From: Intestinimonas massiliensis (ex Afouda et al. 2020) | GTDB taxonomy: Bacteria > Bacillota > Clostridia > Oscillospirales > Oscillospiraceae | DNA length: 64,000 bases | NCBI RefSeq assembly: GCF_900626285.1 | Contig: NZ_LR131147.1 | Coordinates: 1,005,973 to 1,069,972, forward strand | Reading direction: 5' to 3' | In this document: piece by piece, positions 1 to 10,100 of the stretch | Layout of the letters: the number at the start of each line of letters is the position of its first letter | Numbering within the stretch: position 1 is the first letter of the stretch | Translations under genes and position numbers: made by a program | The notes under the pieces: model-generated | Databases searched by the model: none | Told to the model about the DNA's origin: nothing | The model's input: only the letters and a program-made list of their open reading frames with translations

Positions 1-792
1 TTTTCCTTTCCGCTGGGTTGTTGGCACTTTCCAGTGTACAGGATTTAAAAGAGCATCGGTAGTGGCTTTATCTTTTCCGACTAGGTATGGCTGCGAACTC
101 CCGACACTTGAAGGTTAGTTTCGCCCGACCCGAATAACTTTAACATGCTATCATGCTATATATAAAGAAATAAGCACTATAAAGCATATTCAAAAAAGCT
201 CTTGAAACAGATTATCAAGAGATGAGTGAAGAAGTGGGCTATAAACGAGTTCTTATTCTTAAAAAATCCAATTATTGCAAAAAATCGAAATTTTAATACC
301 CATTTTCCATGATTTTATGTACTTTTATTCCTTCATCAGAAGCCTTTTTGCCGCTGTTTATGATGGTCAATTTTATAAGAACATCTAACTATTTTACAAT
401 CTTTGAGAGCGTTGTACGCGCTTTGAGAAGTTTATTGGTCATCTTTTTATGATTATTCATTTCTGGCACTAAAAACGAGTAGACGGTTGAACTATTTCCG
501 GTGCTTTTCAATCATTTTGACCATTTCTACTGCGTTCTGCGCACTCTTAGACGCTCTTAATCCAACTATTCCTGTATACTCCGACCCTGTTCGTGGTCAA
601 ACATATGGTCAAAGAGCCCTTCTTGACCAGGTGCGGCACAACTGCCGTTCCTGTTTAGAAGGGCTCCTTTTCATGTTCAGGTTTGGGGTATTGTACCTCT
701 GCCAAAGCCAAGAAGCAAGGTGTTTTTCCGAGTCAGGCGTATCAATTTTTAACACGCCTATACAAAGAATACAGCCTGACGAGAGGCGTATC
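1..792. other. Intergenic, no supported gene
   Basis: About 790 bases, clearly more AT-rich than the rest of the window, with no reading frame I can defend. The longest frame (487-867, plus strand) has no recognisable domain and runs antisense into the esterase. An inverted repeat pairs AGAGCCCTTCT near 612-622 with AGAAGGGCTC near 657-666, followed by CCTTTTC, so it may be a weak plus-strand terminator. The stretch 739-772 belongs to a repeat described separately. The left part may carry the decayed end of a neighbouring element. Confidence 0.5.
739..772. repeat. Copy 1 of a dispersed intergenic repeat
   Basis: This segment shares 18 identical bases, CGCCTATACAAAGAATAC at 755-772, with 16094-16111. 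Over its whole length it also resembles 23691-23725: both begin GTATCAA, continue through a TTTAACA core and end ATACAAAGAA. All three copies lie between genes, close to the 3' end of a gene or next to a hairpin. GTCAGGC (732-738) and GCCTGAC (774-780) bracket this copy and can pair. Its function is unknown; it could be a trace of recombination, a processing site or a target-site remnant. Confidence 0.55.
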
Positions 793-1479
793 TCACCTGC
801 ACAGGAGCCAACAAAGGCCTACAGCTGTGCGTTCCACAACATGATTGTAGTGATTACCCGGATTTAGCTGAAACACCGCATCAATTCCCTTGCTTTGGTA
901 GAAAGCATAAATCTCTCCTGTGTTCTGTTGAACACTTCTTAGAACCGGGTTTCGAGTTTTGCTCTCCTTATTTCCCAGAGAAAAGTATGTACAATCTGGC
1001 CACCGCTTTGGTTCGCGTGAGAAGATATAGTCCTTCATTCCAGGAAACCAGAGAGAGCCGGACATGCTGCCCACACGGGAAAATAGGTCTGTCTGGTAGA
1101 TGGCATACAGCGCAAACAGCCCAGCCAGGGAGTACCCAGCGATTCCTCGCCAACGAGGGACTCCGTTAATCTCTTTCTCTGCCGTTGGTATAATCTCCTC
1201 GGTGATGAGTTGCAGATAGTCGTCCGCACCACCGGTGCAAGGCTCAGCATTTTTGAAAGCAGGCGGACTGTCCCAAGGTACCATGTCGTGGTTCCAGTCC
1301 AGATCACTGATTGCCACCAATGTAAACGGTGGACAGCCAGCAGCCTGCGCGGCCTCAAATACCTTCTGCCCCTCGTTGGAGAAGGTGTTGAGGTAGATAA
1401 TAGGTGCGGTTACTTCAAAACTTGGGAAAATGGATATCGTTTTGCCCTTTGTTGAGAAAGTGTACATAAGTTGAATCAT
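793..1479 (-). CDS. Putative esterase, alpha/beta-hydrolase fold
   Basis: The 228-residue product resembles the esterase D/enterochelin-esterase-like (PF00756) group of serine hydrolases. The nucleophile elbow is G-Y-S-L-A-G near residue 117, and a late N-P-G-N-H-Y stretch is a good candidate for the catalytic histidine. There is no signal peptide, so a cytoplasmic enzyme acting on a small ester is likely, but the substrate cannot be read from sequence. The first methionine (1479) has only a weak purine-rich ribosome site; a second ATG lies four codons in. The gene stands alone, divergent from the helicase gene, in AT-rich DNA, and looks like acquired cargo. Confidence 0.75.
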   Translation of the reverse strand: MIQLMYTFSTKGKTISIFPSFEVTAPIIYLNTFSNEGQKVFEAAQAAGCPPFTLVAISDLDWNHDMVPWDSPPAFKNAEPCTGGADDYLQLITEEIIPTAEKEINGVPRWRGIAGYSLAGLFALYAIYQTDLFSRVGSMSGSLWFPGMKDYIFSREPKRWPDCTYFSLGNKESKTRNPVLRSVQQNTGEIYAFYQSKGIDAVFQLNPGNHYNHVVERTAVGLCWLLCR

Positions 1480-1618
1480 CCGCTTTCTATTTTGACAGAT
1501 GGTGCCATACAGAATAGTCCTGTTTATTGGATAAATATAATGCTAAACTAATTTTCCAATGAAGAGAAACAACACATATCGAAACCGGATAGCTTTGTTG
1601 ATATTTGCCAATAAGTCC

Positions 1619-1647
1619 TTGTCGGATTTTGGAATTCCAGTTATACT
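1619..1647 (+). promoter_or_regulatory. Sigma-A-type promoter for the PLD-helicase gene
   Basis: TTGTCG (1619-1624) and TATACT (1642-1647) are 17 bases apart, close to the vegetative consensus. Transcription would start near 1654, giving a leader of about 40 bases with an AGGAAGAG ribosome site before the ATG at 1695. This supports independent transcription of the helicase gene. No operator-like repeat is visible. Confidence 0.6.
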
Positions 1648-1694
1648 AGATACAATATACATCTACAAAGAGAAGATAGGAAGAGTGAAATATA

Positions 1695-4600
1695 ATGCTG
1701 CCTCCTGGCCTCTACGAACAAGTCATCAATACTGCCCTGAACCGCGAGCTTTCGGAGATTCCTGATGCCCGTAAATCAGTTGCGCCCATTGACAAGGCAG
1801 AAGCCTCCAAGGTGCTGGCGCAGTATCTGGCAGATGTGGTGAAAAAGGGCTTGGAGAATGTGGTGGACAACGGCGGAGACATCTTTACCCAGATCGGCCT
1901 TGCCAACCAGATCGTAGACCTCATCCAGAATACAACGAAAGAAGCTGACTTTGCTGCGCTGAGCGTCGACCTGCGGGCAGAGCAGCTTCTTGCGCTTTTA
2001 CAGGAGCAGGATCCACGACTGGTAGCGGGCAAGACGGCTGCCGACCTGAGCCGGCCGGAAACCTCCATCGCCCAGAGCAGCCTGTTTACCGGAGCTATCC
2101 ATGAGCCCCAGATGTACACGGAGCTCAAAAAGGAGATCGTCTCTGCCGACCGTATCGATATGTTGGTGTCCTTTATCAAGTGGAGCGGCTTGCGGCTCCT
2201 GATAGATGAGCTGCGGGAGTTTACCCAGAACGGAGGCGAGCTGCGGATCATCACCACCTCCTACATGGGGGTCACCGATGTGAAAGCCATTGAGGAACTG
2301 CGCAAGTTGCCCAACACCAAAATCAAGGTCAGCTACGACACTAAGCGCACCCGCCTCCACGCCAAGACCTATATCTTTTACCGGAATACCGGCTTCACCA
2401 CCGCCTATGTGGGCTCCTCCAACCTGTCCAACGCCGCTATCTCCAGCGGTTTGGAGTGGAACGTGAAGGTGACCCGCCGGGATCTGCCGGAGACCATTGA
2501 TAAGATTGCCGCCACCTTCGAGAGCTACTGGAATTCCAACGAGTTTGAGTACTATTCCGAAGATCAGAAAGAGCGGCTGGCTCGGGCGTTAAAAGCGGAA
2601 AAATACTTCGACGCCAATAACGCCGAAGTCTATACCATGGATATCGTGCCCTACTCCTACCAGCAGGAGATCCTGGACAAGTTGGAGGCCGAGCGCACCG
2701 TCCGGGGCTATACCCGCAATCTGGTGGTGGCCGCCACCGGTACTGGCAAGACGGTGATCTCCGCTCTGGATTATAAGCGATTTTGTAAGCAACACCCCGG
2801 AAAGCTCTGCCGGCTACTCTTTGTGGCCCACCGGGAGGAGATTCTGCGACAGAGCCTGTACACCTTCCGGGCCGTTTTGAAGGATGCCAACTTCGGAGAG
2901 TTGTTTGTGGGCAGCTACCGGCCAGAGGGCATTGACCACCTGTTTCTGTCTATTCAAACCTTCAACTCGCAGGATTTCGCCGCCAAGACCGCCCCTGATT
3001 TTTACGACTACATCGTGGTGGACGAGTTCCACCACGCAGCAGCGCCCACCTATCAGAGGCTACTGTCCTACTACCAGCCCCAGATCCTCCTGGGCCTGAC
3101 AGCTACTCCGGAGCGTATGGACGGTAAGAGCGTACTGCCCTACTTCAACAACCGGATTGCCGCGGAAATCCGTCTGCCGGAGGCCATCGACCGCAAGCTG
3201 CTGTGCCCCTTCCAGTATTTCGGCGTCACCGACACGGTGGATTTGAACACCCTGAAATGGAGTGCCGGCGGCTACGACAAAAATGAGCTTTCCAATCTCT
3301 ACACCCTCAGCGGCGCCGTGGCCAACCGCCGCGCCGATCTGGTGGTATCCTCCCTTCTCAAGTATGTGACTGATATCGACGAGGTGAAAGGCCTGGGCTT
3401 CTGTGTGTCCATCGAGCATGCGGAGTTTATGTGCCGTTATTTCAATAGCAACGGCATTCCCTCCATTTTCCTGACGGGGAAATCCTCCGATGATGAGAGA
3501 AAAGCCGCCAAGGGGCGGTTGGTGAGCGGCGAGGTGCACTTCATTTTCGTGGTGGACATCTACAACGAAGGCGTTGACATCCCAGAGGTCAATACGGTGC
3601 TGTTCCTGCGGCCCACCGAGTCCCTGACCATTTTCCTCCAGCAGCTGGGTCGTGGTCTGCGGCTGGCGGAGGATAAGGAATGCCTGACCGTGCTGGATTT
3701 TATCGGCCAGGCCAACAAGCGGTATAACTTTGAGGACAAGTTTGCCGCCCTGCTGTCCAATACCACTCGCAGCGTGACCCGGGAGATCAAAGACGGGTTT
3801 GTCTCCGCGCCCAAGGGCTGCTATATCCAGCTGGAGAAGAAGGCTGCCAAGTACATCCTGGATAACATCCGTGCCTCCTACGGAAATACCGCCGGGCTGG
3901 TGTCCCGGGCGGCCAGCTTTGCGGAGGACAGCGGTTTGGATCTGACCCTGGCAAACTTTCTGGACTATTATCATTTGGACCCCAGGGCAATCTACAAGTT
4001 TTCCTCCTTCTCTCGTATCTGTGCTCGGGCAGATGTAATTGCAGATTTCAGTGAACCGCTGGAGGAGGTGCTCACGAAAGCCTTTGCCCGATTGGCCGTT
4101 GTGGACTCCCAGCGCTGGATTTGCTTTTTGTTGGATCTGCTGCCCCGCCTGGACAATGTGGACTTTGCGACGCTGGATGAGCTGGAACAGCGCATGCTCC
4201 AGATGTTCTACGTAACTATTTGGGGCAAGGCAGCAGAAAGCTGGACATCCGATGAAGTGCTGGACAACCTGTATGCCCTCTCGGACAGTCCCGTGCTGCT
4301 GGGCGAGCTTTTGGACCTGCTCCGCTATCGGTATGAGCAGATCGACTTCATTGACGAGCCGGTGGAGCTGGGCTTTGACTGCCCGCTGGACCTCCACTGC
4401 ACCTATACCCGGGACCAGCTGCTGGTGGCGCTGGATTTCCTGAAACCGGCCACGGTGCGTGAGGGTGTGAAGTGGCTGCCGGAGAAACATCTGGATGTGT
4501 TCTTTGTGACGCTGAATAAGGCGGACAAGGACTACTCGCCCACCACCATGTATCACGATTACTCCATCAACGAGAACCTGTTCCACTGGCAGAGCCAGAG

Positions 4601-4850
4601 CACCACAGCGGCGGACTCTCCTACCGGGCAGCGATACATTCACCACTGGGAGCGTGGGAGTAAGGTGTTGCTGTTCGTCCGGGAGTTCAAAGCCGACCGG
4701 ATCACCGGGGGTGCCGAGGCCTATACCTTCCTGGGCACGGCAAACTATGTGAAGCACAGCGGGAGCAGACCCATGAATATCACTTGGGAATTGGACCGGC
4801 CGATTCCGGCGAAGTTTCTGAAGAAGACCAACAAATTGGTGGTGGGATAG
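1695..4850 (+). CDS. PLD nuclease-like / superfamily 2 helicase with DUF3427
   Basis: The 1051-residue product has three parts. Residues about 130-270 form a phospholipase-D-like domain with one H-x-K motif (H222, K224) and a following G-S-S-N, typical of single-HKD nucleases. Residues about 320-680 are a superfamily 2 helicase: Walker A G-T-G-K-T at 349-353, D-E-F-H at 443-446, T-A-T-P, and a motif VI Q-Q-L-G-R-G-L-R. The remainder matches the DUF3427 C-terminus of such proteins. Proteins of this build are common in defence islands and are thought to be ATP-driven nucleic-acid translocases with a nuclease head, though most are untested. A DUF5348 gene on the opposite strand separates it from jetA, so it is probably its own unit rather than a Wadjet subunit. 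Start chosen from AGGAAGAG just upstream. Confidence 0.9.
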   Translation: MLPPGLYEQVINTALNRELSEIPDARKSVAPIDKAEASKVLAQYLADVVKKGLENVVDNGGDIFTQIGLANQIVDLIQNTTKEADFAALSVDLRAEQLLALLQEQDPRLVAGKTAADLSRPETSIAQSSLFTGAIHEPQMYTELKKEIVSADRIDMLVSFIKWSGLRLLIDELREFTQNGGELRIITTSYMGVTDVKAIEELRKLPNTKIKVSYDTKRTRLHAKTYIFYRNTGFTTAYVGSSNLSNAAISSGLEWNVKVTRRDLPETIDKIAATFESYWNSNEFEYYSEDQKERLARALKAEKYFDANNAEVYTMDIVPYSYQQEILDKLEAERTVRGYTRNLVVAATGTGKTVISALDYKRFCKQHPGKLCRLLFVAHREEILRQSLYTFRAVLKDANFGELFVGSYRPEGIDHLFLSIQTFNSQDFAAKTAPDFYDYIVVDEFHHAAAPTYQRLLSYYQPQILLGLTATPERMDGKSVLPYFNNRIAAEIRLPEAIDRKLLCPFQYFGVTDTVDLNTLKWSAGGYDKNELSNLYTLSGAVANRRADLVVSSLLKYVTDIDEVKGLGFCVSIEHAEFMCRYFNSNGIPSIFLTGKSSDDERKAAKGRLVSGEVHFIFVVDIYNEGVDIPEVNTVLFLRPTESLTIFLQQLGRGLRLAEDKECLTVLDFIGQANKRYNFEDKFAALLSNTTRSVTREIKDGFVSAPKGCYIQLEKKAAKYILDNIRASYGNTAGLVSRAASFAEDSGLDLTLANFLDYYHLDPRAIYKFSSFSRICARADVIADFSEPLEEVLTKAFARLAVVDSQRWICFLLDLLPRLDNVDFATLDELEQRMLQMFYVTIWGKAAESWTSDEVLDNLYALSDSPVLLGELLDLLRYRYEQIDFIDEPVELGFDCPLDLHCTYTRDQLLVALDFLKPATVREGVKWLPEKHLDVFFVTLNKADKDYSPTTMYHDYSINENLFHWQSQSTTAADSPTGQRYIHHWERGSKVLLFVREFKADRITGGAEAYTFLGTANYVKHSGSRPMNITWELDRPIPAKFLKKTNKLVVG

Positions 4851-4855
4851 TACAC

Positions 4856-5074
4856 TTACACCTTGACGTGGTCTCCGTACGGAATAGGGAATGTTTTGGC
4901 TCTGTTGCCATCTACCAACACCCAGTCGTCAGTGAATTCCAGCCGAACTGGGACCCACCCTATATTTTTCTCAAAAATAGACAAGCATTCCCCGCAATGC
5001 AACCCACCATAGAAGGTCCCATTTTCAAATATAATATCCGGTCGATCGTTAAGTTTGATTAGAATTCCAATCAT
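4856..5074 (-). CDS. Small DUF5348-like protein
   Basis: This 72-residue protein has the look of DUF5348: a short G-x-F-Y-x-G element, L-H-C-G-E near the middle, a tryptophan-rich strand (W-V-P-V-R-L-E) and a closing I-P-Y-G-D-H-V-K-V. Such proteins are typical small passengers of Firmicutes conjugative and mobilizable elements; their role is unknown. The ATG at 5074 is preferred over 5080 because AGGAG sits six bases before it and directly abuts the other. It fills the gap between the helicase and jetA on the opposite strand. Only 28 bases separate its start from that of jetA, so each gene's promoter must lie within or next to the other's leader. Confidence 0.65.
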   Translation of the reverse strand: MIGILIKLNDRPDIIFENGTFYGGLHCGECLSIFEKNIGWVPVRLEFTDDWVLVDGNRAKTFPIPYGDHVKV

Positions 5075-5102
5075 AAACATCTCCTATAAGAGAGGGACTG
5101 CG

Positions 5103-6500
5103 ATGAACCTGTTTGAGCGTATCCCAACTGATTTATTTTCCATTTTGGCCTCGCCGAATCGTGCACTGTATGCCGACGCACTTGATGTGCTTTGGGAAGC
5201 ATACCGAGACAATTTAAAAATTCCAGAGAACACCTTTTACTCCATGCTTCGCAGCAAATTGGAGCAGCAGCTGGCCGATGCCACATTCGAGGGGGAGGAC
5301 ATTGATGAGGAAGAACTGCGGGATATTTCGGGCCGCGCCAGATTTCTAATTCGTAAATTATACAGCAAAGGTTGGTTCGAAAAAGAGCGCAGTGAGGACT
5401 TTAATGAATATATTACAGTTCCTAGCTACAGCAGCTCCCTTCTGAAGCTGTTCCATCAACTACGGGATGACAGTCCCATTCGCGGCTATTCCTATGTGTT
5501 CAGCACCTACTCCACCCTAAAAGTGGCCGATGAGAGTGGCAGCATCTATGACAAGATGGCGGCGGTTTACAATGCCTATGATAATACCCAGGCACTGCTC
5601 CAGCTGCTGCAAATGGTCTATCACAATGTAAAGCATTTCTTTCAATTGCAAATTAAGATGCAGGAAGTGAATGATGTTCTGGCCTCACATTTTGATGATT
5701 TTGGGCAGAAAGTGGTAGAGGCCTATATTCGGCCACTGAAAATCAAGGATTCGGTTCCAAAATACAGGGTTCCAATCCAGACGATCCTTACAAACTGGGC
5801 CGAAGATGATGCGCTGTTGACAGCTCTTGCCAACGCTGCGTTACAGGATCGCCGGGGCGCCGCACTGGCAGACTGTCGACGGGACCTGATGCAAAAAATT
5901 TTTGAGGTAAAGGACTGTTATGACAGCATTGAGTCGGAGTATCTGGATGAAATTGATTGCCAGGTGCGCCGGTATACCAGGGCAACGACACAGAAATTAG
6001 AAAATTTGACCAACCGTGATTTCTCCGTTCGTGGAAATCTAAACTATCTTCTGAATGCACTGGGAGGAAAACATCGAGATTCCGAGCTGGTGGACCGGAT
6101 TCAGCCCGCATTTCAGATCTATGAACAATCTTTCCTTTCTGATAAGAGCCTTTGGTATCGCAAGCGCCCCGGAAAACGAACGAAGACGGCTCCGGTGCTG
6201 ATCGAGGAAACGGAGCTGGATGCAGCGGCAGAGGCACAGGCGTTGGAATTGCTTCGATCAGAGTATGGCCGGTCTGCCATTGCGGCATACGTGGAAAAAT
6301 GGCTGGGTGATCGCGGCATCTGCTATTCTAAAGACATGGGGCTGTCGGATGATCGGGCCTATATTATGAGTATGCTGGCCGTGCTCACTGGCCGAGATCC
6401 CGAGGCGGACTTTGTGGTCCGAGAGCTGGAAGGGACATTTACCGAAAACGCATACACCATTCCACAGCTTCAAATTACGCGCAAGGAGGGGAAGAAATGA
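5103..6500 (+). CDS. jetA: Wadjet anti-plasmid system protein JetA
   Basis: The 465-residue protein begins M-N-L-F-E-R-I-P and matches the JetA (DUF5716) kleisin-like subunit of Wadjet. In this family JetA bridges the heads of the JetC SMC-like ATPase, and the JetABC complex extrudes DNA loops on circular plasmids so that JetD can cut them. The visible fold is mostly helical, as expected of a kleisin. An upstream in-frame ATG at 5055 has no ribosome site; 5103 follows AGAGAGGGACTGCG. Its stop overlaps the start of jetB as ATGA, indicating translational coupling. Length and gene order are normal for a type I system. Confidence 0.93.
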   Translation: MNLFERIPTDLFSILASPNRALYADALDVLWEAYRDNLKIPENTFYSMLRSKLEQQLADATFEGEDIDEEELRDISGRARFLIRKLYSKGWFEKERSEDFNEYITVPSYSSSLLKLFHQLRDDSPIRGYSYVFSTYSTLKVADESGSIYDKMAAVYNAYDNTQALLQLLQMVYHNVKHFFQLQIKMQEVNDVLASHFDDFGQKVVEAYIRPLKIKDSVPKYRVPIQTILTNWAEDDALLTALANAALQDRRGAALADCRRDLMQKIFEVKDCYDSIESEYLDEIDCQVRRYTRATTQKLENLTNRDFSVRGNLNYLLNALGGKHRDSELVDRIQPAFQIYEQSFLSDKSLWYRKRPGKRTKTAPVLIEETELDAAAEAQALELLRSEYGRSAIAAYVEKWLGDRGICYSKDMGLSDDRAYIMSMLAVLTGRDPEADFVVRELEGTFTENAYTIPQLQITRKEGKK

Positions 6501-7126
6501 GTTTTGAGTGGCTCAGTACAGCGACCCAAAAAGATCTTGACCGCTTTAAGTCCATTTGCAATCAACTCCTCAGCCGCACTTATGTAGTAAGAACCGTGTA
6601 TCAACCAGGGGTGGGACGGGTCAATAATCCGGACTATGTGTTTCTTTCTGCCCACTTTGAGGCGATACAGGAGTATCTGGCCTTTTTGGATTGGGATCTA
6701 CGCAAGGACGATTTGAACGGGTATTATTATGTTCTGAACACGGACGAGGCCAATCGTTGCAATCTGAATAAGAAAGAAACTGCTATGCTGCTGGCGATTC
6801 GTATGCTCTATGAGGAAAATCTGGAGCGACTTGGATTAGAGCAGGATGCCGTCTGTTCTGTTCGGGACCTTTTAGAAAAAGTAGTGACAGACTATGCCAT
6901 CTTACCGGCAAAGCCCAACATGGATGAGGTAAAGCGGGCACTTACGGTGCTGGATAACCACTCGGTGATTCAGCGAATCGAGGGAAAATACAACCAGGGC
7001 AGTTGTAAATTCGCCATATTGCCCACGGTTTTATCTGCGGTTTCTAGTGAAAAACTGAATGCCATTGTATCGGTATTAAGAAAGGAGGAGGAAAGTGAAG
7101 AAGCTGAAGAAGATTCTGCTGATTAA
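6497..7126 (+). CDS. jetB: Wadjet system protein JetB (DUF4194)
   Basis: This 209-residue protein is the JetB, MukE-like subunit. It has the winged-helix-rich DUF4194 pattern with D-E-A-N-R-C-N-L-N-K-K-E in the first half and a second winged helix containing V-I-Q-R-I-E-G-K. JetB binds JetA and completes the SMC motor together with JetC. The start ATG overlaps the jetA stop (ATGA). The acidic tail is unusual because its last 32 bases also encode the beginning of jetC in another frame. Confidence 0.93.
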   Translation: MSFEWLSTATQKDLDRFKSICNQLLSRTYVVRTVYQPGVGRVNNPDYVFLSAHFEAIQEYLAFLDWDLRKDDLNGYYYVLNTDEANRCNLNKKETAMLLAIRMLYEENLERLGLEQDAVCSVRDLLEKVVTDYAILPAKPNMDEVKRALTVLDNHSVIQRIEGKYNQGSCKFAILPTVLSAVSSEKLNAIVSVLRKEEESEEAEEDSAD

Positions 7127-10100
7127 CTGGCTCTATTTTAGTAAAGAACTTATTGAAGTGGATGATATTAATTTCCTGACTGGAAAAAACGGAGCAGGAA
7201 AATCCACTATAATCGACGCGCTTCAAATTGTTCTTCTGGGCGAGACCAACGCCCGGAACTTCAACCAGGCAGCCAATGAAAAGTCTCAGCGGACGCTGGA
7301 TGGATATCTGCGGGCTGATATGGACGAAAATAACCCAAATTCCAGACGCGGAAAAAATTACTCCACCTTTATTGCCTGCGAATTTTTGGACGATGTGGAG
7401 GGTAAGCGGTTTGTCAGCGGCGTCATCTTCGACTGCCGGAGCGACGGAAGTCGGCAGGACCGGTTTTTCCTGTATGATGGAGTACTACCAGCGGACTGCT
7501 TTATTCGCCAGGGTGAGGCCATTGATATCCCTACTCTTCGTGTGTTTTTGAAAGAGTATGGTATGCGGGGGAAGCTTTACGATACCCACAAGCAGTACCA
7601 GGAAGACCTGTTGGCCAAGTGGAATGTCCACAACGAGCAGGTCATGCGGATGATGAAGAAGGCGATCTCCTTTCGTCCCATTGTAGACATTCAAAAATTT
7701 ATTACAGAGAACATCTGCGATATCCCTCAAAAGCCGGATATTGAGGCCATGCAGCAGAATGTCCGGGATTATAAGCGTCACGAGCAGTTGGCACAGCGCC
7801 AGGAGGAAAAGCTGGAGGCTTTGCAAAAGATCGGGCGGCTGTACCAGGATTGGCAGCAGGCTATCGACCGGTGGCGCATTCAATTTTTCCTGTCTCTGTG
7901 GGCAGAGAAGGAAGTGCAGCAGTCTGCCATCGAATACACAGAACGGGAACTGCAGGATGGTAAAGCCGCCTTACAGAAAACAGAGGAGGATATCCAGGCT
8001 TTTTCCCTGGAAATCGAGGAAAAAGAGAAGCGACGGCAGGAGTTAGAACTGGCAGTGGCGCAAAGCAGCGTGTTTCAGGAGGAAGAAAAGCTCCAACTGG
8101 AAAAGAAACGGCTGCTGCAGGAACAGGAAAAATTGCTGTCAGGTATGCAAATTCTGTCGCTGGAAATCCGGCAGGAGGCCAGCCGCATCCACCATTTATG
8201 CAGAGATATGGTCGCCTGGGAGACAGAAGAAGATCTGGCGCAGGTGCAGCAAGCTGCGGAGACCGCCCAAAACATATACGCCGCCCTGGAGAATACAGGA
8301 GCGCAGCTGTTTGCCCGTCCGCTCTCCCTCTTTGAGCAAGCCCAGGCCGCTGTGGCAGAGCTCACTGCGGCAATTCGAAATACTGCCCACAAGGTGGAAG
8401 ACCATCTGGACACATACAGGGCCGAAGCAGATCAAAAACAGGCCGCATTAGCCAATCTGCGAAAAAACATCAAGGACTACCCTCGGGGCCTGCTCCACTT
8501 CCAAAAGCGTCTGAGCATGGAGCTGGAACAGAAGGTAGGTAAGCCAGTGGTGGTGCCAATTCTAGCCGATGTATTGGAAATGAAGGATGAGGCCTGGCGT
8601 GGTGCAGTGGAGGGCTATCTCAACACTCAGAAGTTTTATCTCCTGGTGGATCCAGCCTGCTACCCGGAGGCGCAGAAACTCTATAATCAAATCAAAGAGG
8701 AGTTTGGCCAAAATTCCTTTGGCATTGTGGATATCGGCAAACTGCGGGAAAAAGAAAAACTCCACCCCCTGGAGAATAGTTTGGCCCAAAAGGTGGAAAC
8801 GGAAAATGATCTGGCCCGCAGCTATATTGACTATCTTCTGGGACGGGTGGTGTGCTGTGCGCGAGTGGAGGAGCTCCGCAGCCATAAGACGGCCATCACA
8901 GCCGAAGGTATGCTGTATCAAGGGTATGTAACCCGCCCGCTGCGCCGTGCGTGGATGGAGGACGCCTTTATTGGTCGCCGTGCCGTAGCCCTGCGGATCC
9001 AGCGTCTGGAGGCGGAACTGGATCGGGTGCAGGAGCGCATCCAATATTGGGCGCCGATACTACAGGTATTGAAACGGCAGGCAGAGCCTCTGTTTAACCA
9101 TTTTTTCGTTCAGAATACGGTGCAGGAAAAGCTGAATGATTACCTGCGTAGCCTGAAAATCAAAGAAGAAATTGCGCAAACAGAGGAACGGCTTTCCCAG
9201 CTGAATTTGCTCTGGCTGGATGAGCAGCGGCAGACCATTGCAAGCCTGATTGGTGAGATCAAAATCCTGCGCGACAGGCAGCAAGACACCGTGGAGCGTC
9301 GCGGAGACCTGAAAGCACAGATCCGCCAGTTGGAAGATGAGCGCCTGCCGGGTCAGCGTCAAAAACTTATGGAGCTGGAGAGTCGGATTTCCGAGACATT
9401 TCCCCAGACGTATCAGGAACAGACCGGTCTGCCCCGCTACCATCAGGAACTTGCCCGTCTAAAACGGGCGGTAACGGTGCATAAGAACTTCAGCGATCAG
9501 CTACCGCGCACCATCAATGAGCGGGATCAAACCAGGGAGAAGCTGCTTCAGGCCAGGCAGAACTATGCCGATCAGTTTAAGCCTTGCCCCTTCCGGGTGG
9601 ATGCTATGGACAACGGAGAATATGAGGCGGAGCGGCAGGTTCTGGAGGAAAGCGAGCTGCCAAAATACAGGGAGAAGATCAAGGCCGCCCGGGAAAGCGC
9701 CATGGAACAGTTCAAAAACGATTTTCTCAACAAACTGAAATCCAGCATTGAGCAGGTAGATCGGCAGGTCAAGAACCTCAACAAAGCTTTGAAACAGGCA
9801 AAGTTCGGAACAGACCAGTACCAGTTTAAAATAGACCGCAATCCAGATTACGCCGATTATTATGATATGATTATGGCACCGGAGCTGATGGAAGGGGATG
9901 GCGGCTTGTTTGCACTACCGTTCCAGCAGAAATACGGAAATCTGATGGAGACCTTGTTTAGCCAAATTGCCATGTCCGATGATACCCAAGTCAACGCCAG
10001 AAAGCAGAGTGAGCTTCAGCAGAATATCGAGCGATTTACCGATTTCAGGACCTACCTAAAATTCGATCTGGAAACTACGGATCAAAACGGTTCCAGGCAG

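Noticed and set aside
487..867. Plus-strand frame of 126 codons with a hydrophobic start
   Set aside because: It could pass for a signal peptide, but it has no ribosome site, crosses two hairpins and runs antisense into the esterase gene.
1559..1765. Plus-strand frame of 68 codons before the helicase
   Set aside because: It overlaps the helicase start in another frame and contains the promoter that I assign to the helicase.
3060..4757. Minus-strand frame of 565 codons opposite the PLD helicase
   Set aside because: It is a shadow of a real gene with complete helicase motifs on the plus strand; no ribosome site or domain.
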